A stretch of 64,000 bases of DNA from Melieria omissa (GCA_963971225.1 OZ020268.1:43159348-43223347), one strand, 5' to 3'. Numbered from the stretch's first letter, positions 45,152-58,143 are shown. Notes: a model not told the origin generated them from the sequence alone. Numbers and translations: made by a program.

Positions 45152-45306
45152 CAGTTGCGGATTCAGGAGGTATTTTGGGGGTTGAAACACCCCAAAATAT
45201 TAGGATCAACTTTAAAACTAAATGGAAATCAAAAAGCATTTTATGAATATCAAAGAATCACTTTTTGAAACCCCTCCCCCGAAATATTTTTCTGAATCCG
45301 CCCCTG
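45152..45306. mobile_element. hAT-like MITE, 155 bp
   Basis: The ends CAGTTGCGGATTCAG and CTGAATCCGCCCCTG are inverted repeats with two mismatches. A perfect 8-bp duplication CATTTATA flanks them (45144-45151 and 45307-45314). The similarity of the arms continues inward with TATTTTGGGGG and CCCCCGAAATA, so the single strand could fold. There is no coding capacity. Confidence 0.88.
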
Positions 45307-45314
45307 CATTTATA

Positions 45315-47192
45315 CACTAAAATAAATAATTTTTCGATTTAATATTTTTGTTAAAATTAATTCATGAATTTTAGATACGTCTTCGCTCACGGATTCCAGT
45401 CTTAAAAAATAATTATCCCAGCGAGATGGAGTACCGAGAATTCCCACTCCCATTGCAGCCTTCAATAAACAATTCCAGCAAACGTTTGTGTCTAAGCACG
45501 GCTTATTTCCGCCCAACTTGCCACCAGCTCAGCGACTTCCCGCGTGCGGCCAGATCAACTCGTTTAGATCACATTTTCCAGCGCTTCTTGCGCACTGCCA
45601 ATGGTGCCTGGTGGCACCGCATCAAGCGCTGCCCGCATTCGTCGGTGCGTCCGCCGCTCTGCACAGGCTGATCAAATGGCCCCGATAGTCATACACCAAT
45701 GACGATCATAACTGCGGCGCATAAAGTTGGCTTCTCGACTGTGCCGTGTTTTCCTTCAAACGCTCGCGAGCCCACACTATCTGCTCTCACACATTTATGA
45801 TTTCGACTTTGTGCATGGATGGCGATAGTGGTGACGATGGCTGGCGATGGCGATGGCGCTGGCGCTGCCGGTTCAGGTGATCGCGGTGATCTACAACTTT
45901 TAACTGACTTATTTTCTTTCCTCTCTATCTTTCGCGCGTGTGGCGTGCTCGCGCTCCCTCACTCGCTACGCCACACGGTATCACTTGGGGGCCAACGTAC
46001 AAATACGATGAGAACATGGCTTATTATATTTTTATAGGTTGCTCGTCTCTACTTGAGTACTTTTCTTTTCCATCATTTCTTTGCTGGCCATTATTTTTTG
46101 AATTTTTATTTATGCGGCAAAGCAATAAATAAATTTTTGCTATGAACGGCAGAAAGAGACAAAACGGTTCCAACTTTTCAGCTTCAGCTCGGCGCGGCAT
46201 GATCACCTTTTCAGCTGCGACCGCTTGGCTTGATCTATAGCTACCGTCGCGACGCGGGTTAATGTGGTTGTTGGTGTACTCGTACCTACAGATCTGAGAC
46301 TATCTGGGGTAATTATTAATAACGCTTTTAATGAAGTCATGCTTCGCTTAACATCAGCAACCGATTGTCGTATTGCCAGCCGCATTCGTATTTGTATTCG
46401 CGTATTTGGCGTTTTGTGCTCTTCGCACGGGCGCGGCGTGGACTTTGTGGAAAATTTCTATACCTACATATCTACTTGAATTTCAGATTAGAAGTTTACG
46501 AGGAGATTACGGCGCACAGACACAAAGAAACGGAATAATGAAACAAAATGGCTATTTGAAAAATGAGCGCTGATCATTAGCATGCGACGGGTTCAATGGC
46601 AAATGATTGGGTGACTGGAAGAAAATGGAAGCAGTCATCCGATTAACTCTAAGAAGGCATATTTCAAGTAGAGTAAGCAACTTTTAATTGTCAAATTTTA
46701 ATTAGATTGGATCAAGTCGTATGTAAGGAACGTTCGTAGGGACATAAATAATCCAGAAAGCAATAGTACAGATCATTTTTATGTGTAAGATCTGGACAAA
46801 AACAAAATGCTTACCTATGCTGAGAAGGAACGCCCGGTGAATATAATTAATGGAGCCACCATTAAGTCACGTTTGACATAATCGAAAATTCGACTTACAC
46901 ATTTTCCATAAACGGGAAACACAGCACCGACCATATTTTCTATTTGAGTCCCACCTTTGACAGCAAATTGAGCATTTTCGATTGCGATTCGCAAAACTGT
47001 TCAATATTCATTGAAATTTTCATAGAAATGTTTTTCATTTTCGTTCTACATATCGCTTGAGTGTCGAATAAGTCAGCCTTAGTTCTTGAAATACCTCAAC
47101 CTTTGTTATTTCTAGATCCCCCTTTCTTCCCTCAAAACACTTATGTATCTTCAATCCAAATTCAACTAGTACGATCCACAAATAAACTGGTA
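45315..47192. other. Unique DNA, GC-rich in part
   Basis: No gene is recognised. GC-rich pockets lie at about 45480-46000 and 46190-46450. Overlapping short open frames on both strands have no known motif. Confidence 0.5.
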
Positions 47193-47200
47193 GTACTAAA

Positions 47201-47464
47201 ACATCTTCTTCTTCTTCTTGACTTGACAGCCTGATTACGAGACTAAGGCCTAACTCCCGCAACCATCCATGTTGTGCGTGTGAATTTTTGCAAGGTTGGA
47301 CGGGACCTACAGTCTTATGCCGATTCCGAACGCCGAGTTGGGAGCCGCCGAAAGAAAAATTTTTATTTTTTCTTGTTTTCGGTGTTAGCAGCAACGGAGT
47401 ATTGAACTCGCGGAGTCTTGACTCGCGGCACAACGCACTCGCCAGCTGAGCTACGGCTGCTGCC
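47201..47464 (-). mobile_element. tRNA-derived SINE with (AAG)n tail and 8-bp target duplication
   Basis: GTACTAAA flanks the element (47193-47200 and 47465-47472). On the minus strand it starts with a tRNA-like head carrying an exact A box TAGCTCAGCTGG and a B-box-like GAGTTCAATACTC. A body follows (CTCCCAACTCGGCGTTCGGA, CTGTAGGTCCCGTCC, TTCACACGCACAACATGGAT). It ends in a CAAGAAGAAGAAGA tail. A related copy is at 59986-60125. The body does not match the SINE at 41.4 kb well except for a short GGCGTT..ACTG segment, so these are two families or distant subfamilies. Confidence 0.85.
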
Positions 47465-47472
47465 GTACTAAA

Positions 47473-50400
47473 TCTGTAGTACTAAATCCAAATACTAAAT
47501 AATATTCAGTATTGAACCCCAACCAACTAAACTTCTTCTTCTTCTTCTTATATTTTATTAAAGATCAAATTCAGTCATCGTTCACTCATATTTAATAAAT
47601 TTTGAACGCAACCTTTCACATTAAACCCACCTTACCTCAACCTCATTTCAATTGAATCCTATTCAATCCCTTAGTACTCTCTACTGCATCCTGTCCAAGT
47701 TCAAATATTTATACAGTGATCTGTATTTATATTTAATCACCAAACGCGAAACGCTCTAAAAACGTTTTGCTTCGAGGTCCTCGGTCGGCTTGCTTTGAAG
47801 TCTTGCAAGACGGTTTCCTTTCAAGTTTCATCAAAGAAAGTTCAGTGCAAACAGCGCACAACCACATCCTGAGCGTTTCTGTTTAATGAGGCACACGCCT
47901 TTTACGATCCCATAAACCGCACGGTGTGATTTTTTCTGTTTGGCGGTTACCCACATTTCCCACCTGTACGAGTACAATGTTTGTTATTTAGTGTTTAACT
48001 CAAAGTATCAATATTTATACATGTTGCTTGGGTATGCAGGACCTGCAAAGCAAGTACAAATCTTTCGCAGAATTTTTCCTTCAAGTATATTCAACTAATT
48101 GATATGGTTTATCTCAATTTGTAGCGATTAATTCTAAGAAGGATCAACGATCATTTGAATGTGAAATGTCACACTGAAAATATGAAGTTTCTTCTTCTTT
48201 TCCTTCCACCTTAAACATTTAAAGATCATTCATGCTTTATAACGTTTCACCAGCGAAAATACAAACCTACATCGACAAAGATAAAGACAAAACAATGCTT
48301 CAAAATCCAGTTGACTATTGCCAGACCATCAACGACGTACCTAAGTGCTGGCATCTGTTTGTGTCGACACAAAACTCTACTCTCCGATCATTAAAAATCC
48401 ATTACCATCAATTTTTGATGCATTCCTTTACACATTGAAGTGATGTTCAATAAAAATTGATTTAGAGCATTTGATAAAAGCGACCCCACCCTACTGGCCA
48501 ATCTCCGCCATATATTTCACATTAAATTTCGCCCAACACAACACATGTCCGTGCGGCAGGAAGCGTTCCTGGAGAAACAGTGGCGTAGCGCTACATGTAT
48601 AAAGTATGTAAAAATCGTTGGATAGAGCATACAAATGTTTGGATGATTTCAACAAAAGCATTACCTTATGTCGGAAAAGTATGCCACAGAGAAGATATCC
48701 GACCGAGGTCGGATAGGTCGTTGGAATACAAGTCCATAGGGTCATAAGTTTGAATTTCCATTTAGCTAACACTAAAAAAAAATTTTATTTTTCTTGGAGG
48801 TCGGTCGTTACCACCATATCTCAGTATTTGGGCAATTGTACCGTTAGTCAGAGGGTGTTAACTTTAAACCCAAATTCGGTCAACACAGCAGGACGGAAAA
48901 CTTTTATTTTGGCAAATGTTTTCTGGAAAGGGAAATGGCAAACTTCTACGAATAGAAATTATTTCCTATGAAATTTTCCCAAGTCACCATTTTTAATCAA
49001 CATAAAACTAGGCTGGACTTCAATTCTGATATAACGCCACTGGCGCGGCTATCGCGACACATTCGTCATCAACGATTGCGCCTGTGGCACGATAGCAACT
49101 CGTCCCTGCGCCGAGGCGACTCCAATGCGTATTTTATGTCGTTATTTATCGATTTCTTGTGTATTTGCCTGCGCGCATTGCATCATTTTCTGTTTTACGA
49201 TTAGTGCTGCTTGACGGGTGTTTTGAACTTTGATTTTGTTGCATGTTGTACGCACGCAGCCGCAAGTTGTAGCAACGCGCAATTTGTCACCGAAAACAGT
49301 CAACAAATTCTTAATAGTGTGCAATATAAAATCGAAGTAGTAGTAGTAAAATCGCGAGTTGTATAGATTAAGCAGAGTTTGGAATACGTACGTGATTCTT
49401 AATTGAAGCACTTTGCAGCAGAAGTGCAAAATTAGTCCTTATTGGAAAACAGACAAATACCAAATACAAATAATTTATTTTCTAGAGTAAAGACAAGTTT
49501 TGTTAAAGTCGGGAAAACATCCTTAAATTCGATAGACAAAAGAAATAAAGTTGTGCAGTAATAAATTATACAATTTATTGTCTGAACAATATCTCTAGAG
49601 CTAAAGTTTTCGAATGACCAGCCAGACTGACCCAGGTATCTTTACACGCCGCGATCGAGAATGATGAGGACGGCCAGAGCAAGTTACTCCTCATCCGAAC
49701 GAGCGAACCATTTTTGTATCAATCCAGAATTGGTCAAGCAAAACGAGCGTCAGAGGTGTTTGAGGTGCCTGTCTTTTACACACGCCTGAAGCTCTCCGCA
49801 GCCCAAACTCAGGTCCAAAAAATTTGCTGTGCCAAGTAGATCAATCGCTTCTTTGCCATCAAAGTTTTGGTGTCTCGGAACTCAGAGTATTTATTATTAA
49901 CTTTATTAAGCAATAATGTTGTTATCAAAGGCTCGAAAAGGAGACCATCGAAAGATTACACCGTGCGACAAAAATGAAAAAATGTTTTCACACTGAAAAA
50001 AATCCATATGGCCGTGAAACTAAAGACAAACATAGTAATACTGCGTACTCAGTTTTTCATTTCTACATCCTTTGTCCTTTTAAAAGGACTTCAAAATTTT
50101 TAAGGGGATAACAAATAAAAAACATTCTTAACCTCGTTAGAATATGGCGATATGTATATCAAATGAAAGAGATACGGCTCAAGAATTTAAATAAAATTGA
50201 TTTTTTATCTATTTCTAAAAAAATGATATGAAAACGGTCCTTTGAAAATTTTAATCCTTTATATCCTAGAAAATTTATGTAGAATTTTCTTGAAAAGTAA
50301 CTATGTTAAAACCCAAAATCTCCTTGATCACGTATCATAATTTCATTACCCTACCTTTATTGTTTCGAAAGTTATTAGAAAACGGCGGAAGTCTAATGAT
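47473..50400. other. Unique AT-rich DNA
   Basis: No gene is recognised. Features: CTT runs at 47533-47548 and 48191-48199, a 20-bp near-palindrome TATCCGACC-GA-GGTCGGATA at about 48698-48717, and a GC-richer block at about 49030-49270. Around 48584 CAGTGGCGTAGCG looks like a hAT end without a partner. Confidence 0.45.
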
Positions 50401-51167
50401 TAAATAAATAAATAAAATAAAATAAAATAAAATAAAATAAAAGAAAAGAAAAGAAAAGAAAAGAAAAGAAAAGAAAAGAAAAGAAAAGAAAAGAAAAGAA
50501 AAGAAAAGAAAAGAAAAGAAAAGAAAAGAAAAGAAAAGAAAAGAAAAGAAAAGAAAAGAAAAGAAAAGAAAAGAAAATCAAATCAAATCAAATCAAATCA
50601 AATCAAATCAAATCAAATCAAATCTAATCAAATCTAATCAAATCTAATCAAATCAAATCAAATCAAATCAAATCAAATCAAATCAAATCAAATCAAATCA
50701 AATCAAATCAAATCAAATCAAATCAAATCAAATCAAATCAAATCAAATCAAATCAAATCTAATCAAATCTAATCAAATCTAATCAAATCAAATCAAATCA
50801 AATCAAATCAAATCAAATCAAATCAAATCAAATCAAATCAAATCAAATCAAATCAAATCAAATCAAATCAAATCAAATCAAATCAAATCAAATCAAATCA
50901 AATCAAATCAAATCAAATCAAATCAAATCTAATCAAATCTAATCAAATCTAATCAAATCTAATCAAATCAAATCAAATCAAATCAAATCAAATCAAATCA
51001 AATCAAATCAAATAAATAAAATAAAATAAAATAAAATAAAATAAAATAAAATAAAATAAAATAAAATAAAATAAAATAAAATAAAACAAAATAAAATAAA
51101 GTAAAATAAAATAAAATAAAATAAAATAAAATAAAATAAAATAAAATAAAATAAAATAAAATAAAAA
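50401..51167 (+). repeat. Compound pentanucleotide satellite array
   Basis: About 0.77 kb of uninterrupted 5-bp units in four blocks: AAAAT-type (about 50401-50441), AAAAG (about 50441-50577), AAATC (about 50577-51011), then AAAAT again (about 51012-51167). In the AAATC block a variant AATCT appears in alternate units in three clusters, starting at 50621, 50756 and 50926 (3, 3 and 4 variants). The array is almost free of other changes. Open frames across it, such as repeats of FLFFS on the minus strand, are artefacts. Confidence 0.97.
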
Positions 51168-52729
51168 ATAACATTGTACATAACATTAACGCAAAAACCG
51201 CTAAGCGGCCAAATATAATGAGTCATCAAAAATTTCTCCTTTTATAAAACTCTGTCCAAAACAATTCTGTGGCCGTAAGGAATAACAGCCAAAGTCGATT
51301 TTATGAAGTTTTCAGGAGAGCTCTTTTAATAAAATTTTAATATGAATTTTTGAATTTGCTTCAGATTTAACTAGAAAAATTTTTGATTTTTGGGCGTAAA
51401 ACATTCATTTTACGACCAAAAGCCATCGAACTTTGTGTAGTAGTGCATTTGAATACGACGAATGCAATGGTGGTAATAACTCAATTTTGTCCTAACTCGA
51501 CTTTGGCTTCCTTACGGCCACAGAATTCATGCTGCATTAAAAAAAACCTACTTTATACATTTCGATTTCTCATTGATTCCAGCTGCTAGCAAATACGCTA
51601 CTGTCACATTTACTACAACGCCCTCGTCAAAAGGTATATACACAAAAAAATTTTAAGATATCAATAAATTGTGATGAGTTCCTTTGTGTCGATTCGTTCT
51701 TTGTTTTTGTTTTACCCATCTTCACCTTTGCTACTAAATACATCGTAAATTTTACACTAACAACTGTCAACATAACAATGTCATTGTCACATTTCGCCTT
51801 CATTGCACAGCCCTCTTTTCGCTGCTTGAACAAAAAAAAAAAGTAAAAATTGTAATAAGAATGCAACACTGTTGCCTGTTGCCTGTCGCCTCGAATAAAA
51901 ACATCAACGGCGCCCATTGTGCCCGGAGTGAGCCAACAAGTGAGAGACACCTTCTCGCATGCCGTCACCCACCGGTGGCGCCTTTTGCCTGCCTGCCTTG
52001 CAGCTTGTTTGCCATTGTCTCGTTCGCTCGCTTCCCCGACGATTATTGTCGCTAAACAAACGATCAAATGGCAATTTAAAAGTTTTTTATTCAACACTAA
52101 ATCAACTCACTCCCCCGCTCGTACGGCTCGCAACACGCTCGCTAATATTTTGGAATTTTCAATTTCACTGTCTGTCTACGACAGTCGACAACCGCCTGCG
52201 CCACCCTTTCACTGTTCAATAAAAGGGTGCAACGCGCTGCCGGGGACCGGGGCACTGCAGCGTCTATCAATAACTTGTAGCGTCTTTTCGCGCTTGGCAA
52301 TTCTTTTTCCATGGCTTTTCTTAGCGTTTTTTCAGCGGCCTCATGCAATGCCAAAGAATTGACTTAAATTATGACTTTCTCCCCATGGAATTCCAGGCGT
52401 TTTGCGCGTTGACATTCCAAAAAAACATTGCCAACAACAACGGCAACATGGCAGCAGCCCAACATCGAGCTGCCGGCAGACGTGAGGGCGCCAGACCCGA
52501 ACGGCATGCAACGGAAAGGGTTGTGTCGACCTGCTACTTGCGCCGTTCTGGGCGGTGCGGCAGCGTGCAATTTGACACTGTTGACAGTTTATATTTTGAC
52601 AGTTTGCTTAGAACGCTTCGCAACAGTTCTTTCGCTGTGGGCAAATTTCAAATGTTCCCCATTGTTGAATGCTTTTTTTGATAGCTTTATTATGCAGTGA
52701 AAAAATTCAGTAGTTGACATTTAAAATAA
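51168..52729. other. Unique DNA, GC-rich in part
   Basis: No gene is recognised. A GC-rich block lies at about 51850-52640. Overlapping open frames on both strands within it give no known domain. Confidence 0.45.
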
Positions 52730-52945
52730 TGTCACACATATGTACACAAGCAGGTGTGAGTGAGGGCGAAGAGGATTGTTTCAAAGCCATGGCAGAAAAA
52801 TTCATTGAAAAGGGCAGAGGTCATTATCGACAATTGATGAACAGTTTAAAAAGTCGTACAACACATATGTTTGCAATTTTGCAGCAACACTGCAGCGACA
52901 GACAATTCTCGTACAAAGCGATGGCTCAGGTGGGTTCAAGGAAGT
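52730..52945 (+). CDS. Possible small coding segment, unknown
   Basis: ATG at 52729-52731 opens MSHICTQAGVSEGEEDCFKA, then MAEKFIEKGRGHYRQLMNSL and FAILQQHCSDRQFSYKAMAQ. The peptide is rich in charged residues, lacks low complexity and has a coding-like third-position pattern by eye. After MAQ a donor-like CAG|GTGGGT occurs at 52929-52930. An acceptor-like TATTTTGTTTTAG lies at about 53065. Splicing these adds only about a dozen codons before a stop; unspliced, the frame ends at about 52968. I recognise no family. It may be a real short gene, one exon, or chance. Confidence 0.25.
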
Positions 52946-52968
52946 TGGAACTCCATTGTGTGAATTGA

Positions 52969-53330
52969 AAATTGAAAATCGATCTTGAAAGACGTAAAGT
53001 GGTGTCTCCTATTTCTACTTAAGTCAGTTGACTTTCAAGTTCTTACATATGTATTTTGTTTTAGATATATTCATCAAATTTTATTAGAAGATATTGCAAT
53101 TAGTTTGCCTAACCGGTACTACCGGGTGCTGGTAACATGTGGGGTGCTTCTGGTTTTCATTTCATTTCATTTCATTACTTACAATACTTTCAGAGACTCT
53201 AATCATATCTGATAGACCAGCATATGATATCCTGATACGCAAATGGTGATCTACACAACTTCCTCGCGAAGACCAAATGGTTCCCAAAAGATCCTGTCTG
53301 GATCTACAGGGAACCGAACAGATAGGGAAA
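52969..53330. other. Unclassified DNA before LINE fragments
   Basis: No gene is recognised. A CATTT run lies at about 53156-53175 (TTTCATTTCATTTCATT). Confidence 0.4.
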
Positions 53331-53334
53331 GGCA

Positions 53335-53420
53335 CCGGCATATCTTAAAAATGAATCACAATGGGCCCAACAGGGCCTCTGAGTGGAAGTGTAAAATGAA
53401 CACTTCTTTAACCTAACCTA
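53335..53420 (+). mobile_element. LINE 3' untranslated end
   Basis: AATCACAATGGGCCCAACAG, CCTCTGAGTGG, then AACACTTCTTTAACCTAACC and AATCTAAC form the common 3' terminus of the tephritid-style RNase H LINEs seen elsewhere in the window. The terminal repeated CCTAACC is in plus orientation. No ORF is preserved upstream. Confidence 0.6.
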
Positions 53421-53424
53421 ATCT

Positions 53425-54233
53425 AACAAAGGAGGGCACCGAGGATAAGATACTCGGAATCTACGGGAAGACACACCACTATTTACAAGGCGGAAATTTG
53501 TATATGCTTATTTCAATCTGTCGAGAAGATACCGGAACCGAAAAATTGCTATCCTCTCCGGCAGCCAAGCGGCAATCAAGGCTCTAATATCCTACTAGGT
53601 ATCCTCTAAACTGGTTCTGGAGTGCCTTGAGAAGCTGAACGTACTTGACCGTTACAATCAGGGTTCCGGGCCACGCTGACATTGAAGGAAACGAACGGGC
53701 CGACGAACGACGAAGAGGGAAGCTTCCATACCCTTTGTCGGCCCAGAACCTTTTTGTGGTTTGGGAAACGAGGAAGGATGAGAGAAGATAAGATAACAAA
53801 AGGAATCAATACTGGGAAAAACAACCAGGTTTAGAGTATTCCAAGATGGTTATCGGTTCCTACAATAGGAAAAGATTCGAGGAATGTATGACCCTTTCAA
53901 AGAGATTATCAGAATGCTAACGGGGCATTGTAGATTGAATTATCATCCTAGCTAAGCTAGGAATCCGTGAAAACGGGTATTGCAGGGTTTGCTTGCAGGA
54001 AAACGAGACTGTATAAGTATAAGTATTACTAGGAGAATGCCCTGTACTCATGGATAAAAGAAAGGAACACCTGGGGGACCATCCTTTACCAGGTACAGAC
54101 TGGGTATTCAGAGGTTTAAGAAGCATACTAAAATTCCTCTTGGATACTGGACTCACGGGCAGTCTTTGAAGTCCAAGAACGGGCACAATAGATCTACAGC
54201 TCACAGTGCATAATCCCCATCAATAATAATAAT
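53425..54233 (+). mobile_element. LINE RNase H and C-terminal tail, degenerate
   Basis: The plus strand reads RKIAILSGSQAAIKALISY, a stop, then VSSKLVLECLEKLN. After a frameshift it gives IRVPGHADIEGNERADE (about 53657-53707), the RNase H core; the usual DSQ has become GSQ. Further on come IIRMLTGHCRLNYH, LGIRENGYCRVCLQENET, CPVLMDKRKEHLGDHPLPGT and ILKFLLDTGLTGSL with a stop at about 54168. An AATAATAATAATT run at 54221-54234 is the likely 3' tail. Multiple stops and frame breaks make it inactive. It follows directly on another LINE's 3' end, so two insertions are joined in the same orientation. Confidence 0.8.
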
Positions 54234-54235
54234 TA

Positions 54236-57200
54236 TAAGGACCCTCAAACCGGACTACCTTTGATATCGCTAAGTCTTTAGTTCACCATGTTCATGTAGG
54301 TAATCGAATAAAAAGTAGAAACGCAAAATGTTTTATAATATCATAATCTGTATTTTTGTGGTATAGTTCACGTTACCGTTACACCATATCTCAAATACAT
54401 AAAATGCAAATTACCGACGTCTGCTTCCTCCTCCCACTAGTTCACAAAACTAACGCAAACCTCTCCAAATCTAAATTAATTGCGCTAATTAGGCATTGAA
54501 CCTGAAAGCGAAAAAAATAAAATACAAATTCAACAACATAAAACAATACAAATACCGTAGAACGCGTAGTGGCGTAGCGAAAAAAGTATCGGACTAAACA
54601 AAAAACAATGCGCCGCAACATTAAAACTTAATTTATTCAAAACGAAGAGTTTCTACAAAAAATACATCGAAAATTTGTAGCATGTGCACAAAAGCGTAAT
54701 GGGTATCAGAAAATATCAAAAAACAAAAAAAAAACTTAACTGGCCGCATTTTACAAAACTCGCAAAAGGCGAGTGGCAGTAGGGTTGGAGTGCGGGTGTT
54801 GCCCCTTTGCAGGCCGCTCCAACGGGCCCATATGCCGAAAAGCATGATAAAACGCTAATTAGCCAAGAGCATAAAGCAATTTTTGTTAACTCATAATACG
54901 CGACGCATTCGGCTAGAAACGCCGAATTGACGAAGAAGGAGAAATGGAAAATGGTCGCGGCGGCAACTCGAACGGCTCCGCACAAAGCGGCGCACAATAC
55001 TCAAGAGAGATATAGACGCGCAGATAAGCGGCCAATGGTTTGAACTTTGCATATAGTAAGGTTGCCACGATCTGCCGTTGAACTCGATTCGACGTTAGAA
55101 GCAATGCCACAAAAGGCAGCAACGACTAAAGTTCAACTGCGAAATGGCAGCGGCCAAGTCAGACCAAGTCAGGCTTTGGGCTTTGATCCATGACCAAACA
55201 CCGAGAAAAATTACAGAAAACCAAAAACTATCTGCACGGCTATGCGTGCACACACACATATATACAGGTAAATAAAAATGCTAAATACAACTGCGGCGGC
55301 CCAGTGAAAAGCGCCGACTACCCGCTGCCCTCGCACGCTGGCGATAAATTTGAATATGGTATGTTTAGTTATGGCGGCCGCACGATCTGGTTAGCAGCAA
55401 TTAGTTATACAAAACTCATAACGGACGCCATTTTGTAACTTTCTAATTACACACAGATCGCATAGCTGGGCAGGTTTGTGCGAACAATGGCCTCCGGCAG
55501 TCACATTGATTCAATTCAATTTGCATACGAACCACATTTCGGCTATTTTCTATTTTCAATTTTTTTGTTGGCATTTTTGTATCTGTGTAGTGTGTAGTGT
55601 ATTTGTACTACTTTCAAATAACCAACTCAATTGCTTTAATTTGCCATAATTTATGAGTTCGCCATCTAATTATGCGCCATTTGGAATTTTTATTAGTAAT
55701 CGCTTAGGAATTACGGTGGAAAGCTGCATTTGACAGCAGGTGTTAGGACACACACACACTTGTCAGTTGCATGGCAGTGAATTGTCGGTTGCGCCACCAG
55801 ATTACAAACACAACAGTGTATTTTTCATTATCGCTCCACTATTTTTATCTAAGCCTCATCACTTTTTATCTAATCTTTGCCTTGAAAATTGTGAAGCTGG
55901 CATTATTAGATCAGCTGCACTAATGTTGCACGTTGCTCAGACAACTGAGGTCAATGACAACATTTTGTTGAACAATCAAATTCTTCATTTATTTGTACAC
56001 ATTTCCAACAACTTGAAGCTGATTGCGAAAGAGTCGACGTTGGTGCTCTGTGAAGTCCAAAAGCGCTGTGAATAATAATAATTCAGTGTATTCAGACCAA
56101 TCATTGGCATTAGTGCCTTGAAGATTTTTCCTGGGATCGAACACTCTGTAGGCAATGAGTATGTGGGTAGGAATGGTTGCCTCAAGGCGGAGATCACATA
56201 GGCCGTAAAGACACACTGTGACACCATAATCAGTCGAGCTTACGTTCGCTCACTCATTGAACGAGTTTGAGTTATTTATGAAACCTAGGCGATTGTGAAT
56301 AGTCTAATAGCTGTGAAGAAATTATTGAAGGTATACTCACATAGAAAACTAATTCGGGTTATTCACGTAGGAAAACATCATATCCTGTCCTCTCATTAGA
56401 AAGGAAAGGCCTGCCTCTTCCAAATTGTTGCAATAACAGGACGTAATTTTGGAGTTTACACATGGATACTTGAATAGTATCACAGAATAAACAGTCTGTT
56501 TGTTCTGGTATAGAACAACATAGTGGTATGCAAATCCTTCCTTAACCCTTAAATAACATATAAAAATAAAATAATTTAAAAAGTACTGACAGAATTGAGT
56601 AGATCAAGATTTTTGGAGTGTGTTTAGAATTAGTGCGGATTTTACTTTAAGTAAATAGCTAAAATATTTTGAGTAAAGTCCAGTAGTTTCAACGAAATTT
56701 AGTATACAAATTGATGTATCCTGGTTGGAACTTCTTGACGAAACACATTTCTAAATCTAATCCATAAAATAAAAAAGGGGTCTTCTTTTAATTCTCTTTA
56801 AACACTTAAATATCTTCGTAAGAAAAATCAAATAGAAGTTTGATAATTTCTGTAGTCAATGGAAAAGTTTCAAGAACAAAACAAAAAAAGAAAGAGACAA
56901 TGTTAAAAGTCTTCATTTTGCATGATGGAGAACTTACGTATTTATTCTGTCCTGTTCAATCAAAACCTATTAAAAAATTCATGCGAAAATATCCCCAACT
57001 GCTCAGTTTAATGAAGTCAGTCAAGTAAACCGGATAAAGTTTTAATGAAAAAATTCAATCCAACTGCGTACAAAACTAAGGTTTAATATGAGCAAAGTTT
57101 CAATACGTCTGGAAACTATGGAGTTGTGGAAAAAATGTTACAAATATTATTACCGAATAAAAAAGTATTAATACAAAAATATTACAGACTCATACTTGTA

Positions 57201-58139
57201 TTGCATACACACACACACGCACACGCACACACTTTCCATAATTAATATTTTCATTTCTAGTTTGATTGATTTGAATGTTACGTTGAGTGACTATTCGGCG
57301 ACTGACTGACTGATGATTGATTGGTTCAGCGGCCCAAAGCGTCTGTGAGGAGTAAAAGAAATGCATAAAAGCGGAAATGAAAAATACTTTGGGGAGAATA
57401 ACAAAGGCAAGAAAAACACCAACAAAATGTGAGGAACATGCAAAAAAATTACAAAAATAAATTAGAAAAAAAATCCATAAATAACACTGTATGTTCATAT
57501 ATAGCATTGGCTATATTTTTTATTATGTTTTCTTCAATAATTGGTAGAGTGAGTTTATAGACAGAGCAACAAATTGGCCAAAGCAACAATTGAGGCATTT
57601 TTTGAAAGAAAACAAATCGGTGGGAAGTGCAACAAAGGCAGTTCCTAACGGTAATACAAGGAAGGATTGTGCAAAAACTAACACAACTTACTCTGTTACT
57701 AATCGCCGTAGTAACGGTACACTTACAGCAATGCCAGTAAAGCGGAAACGCTAATGGAAAATGGCACCGTTCGCCATGGCTGGCGTTAGTCACCATACAT
57801 AGCAATGAAATTGAATTAAAAACCAAAACCAAAATGCGTTGACATGTTTTGCGCTGTGAAACCGAAGTAGAGCGCGCCGCTAAAAAATAAAAAACAAGCG
57901 GAGGCAAACCGCACATGCGTTCAGCTAACCACCGGATGTGGTTGCGTAGTAACTTTTCGCTACGATTTTTTCTTCTTCTTATTTTACAACGAAGAAGAGT
58001 GACTGCCGATATTTTTTTGCTGGAGAAAAAACCGCAGAGTTGCAAAAACTAGAAGAAATAATACATACAACAACTGATCATATGAATGATCATAGGAAAT
58101 AGGAGCGTCGAAGGCGAATTGGGTCGAGAATTTTGTGGT
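54236..58139. other. Unique DNA
   Basis: No gene is recognised. A GC-rich pocket lies at about 54760-55440. A CA run lies at about 57207-57230. A 198-codon minus-strand open frame at 57449-58045 is Cys/Leu-rich without any known motif and is not called as a gene. Confidence 0.45.
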
Positions 58140-58143
58140 TTAA

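Noticed and set aside
47390..47460. Functional tRNA gene on the minus strand
   Set aside because: Same reasoning; flanked by a target duplication and attached to a body with an AAG tail.
50393..51229. Long minus-strand open frames of repeated FLFFS or LFYFI
   Set aside because: They are translations of the pentanucleotide array, where a 5-bp unit without stops stays open in several frames.
51627..52097. 156-codon minus-strand ORF
   Set aside because: It overlaps other open frames in a GC-rich block and shows no motif.
57449..58045. 198-codon minus-strand ORF
   Set aside because: Cys/Leu/Val-rich without recognisable domain, start context or neighbours; likely chance in a stop-poor stretch.
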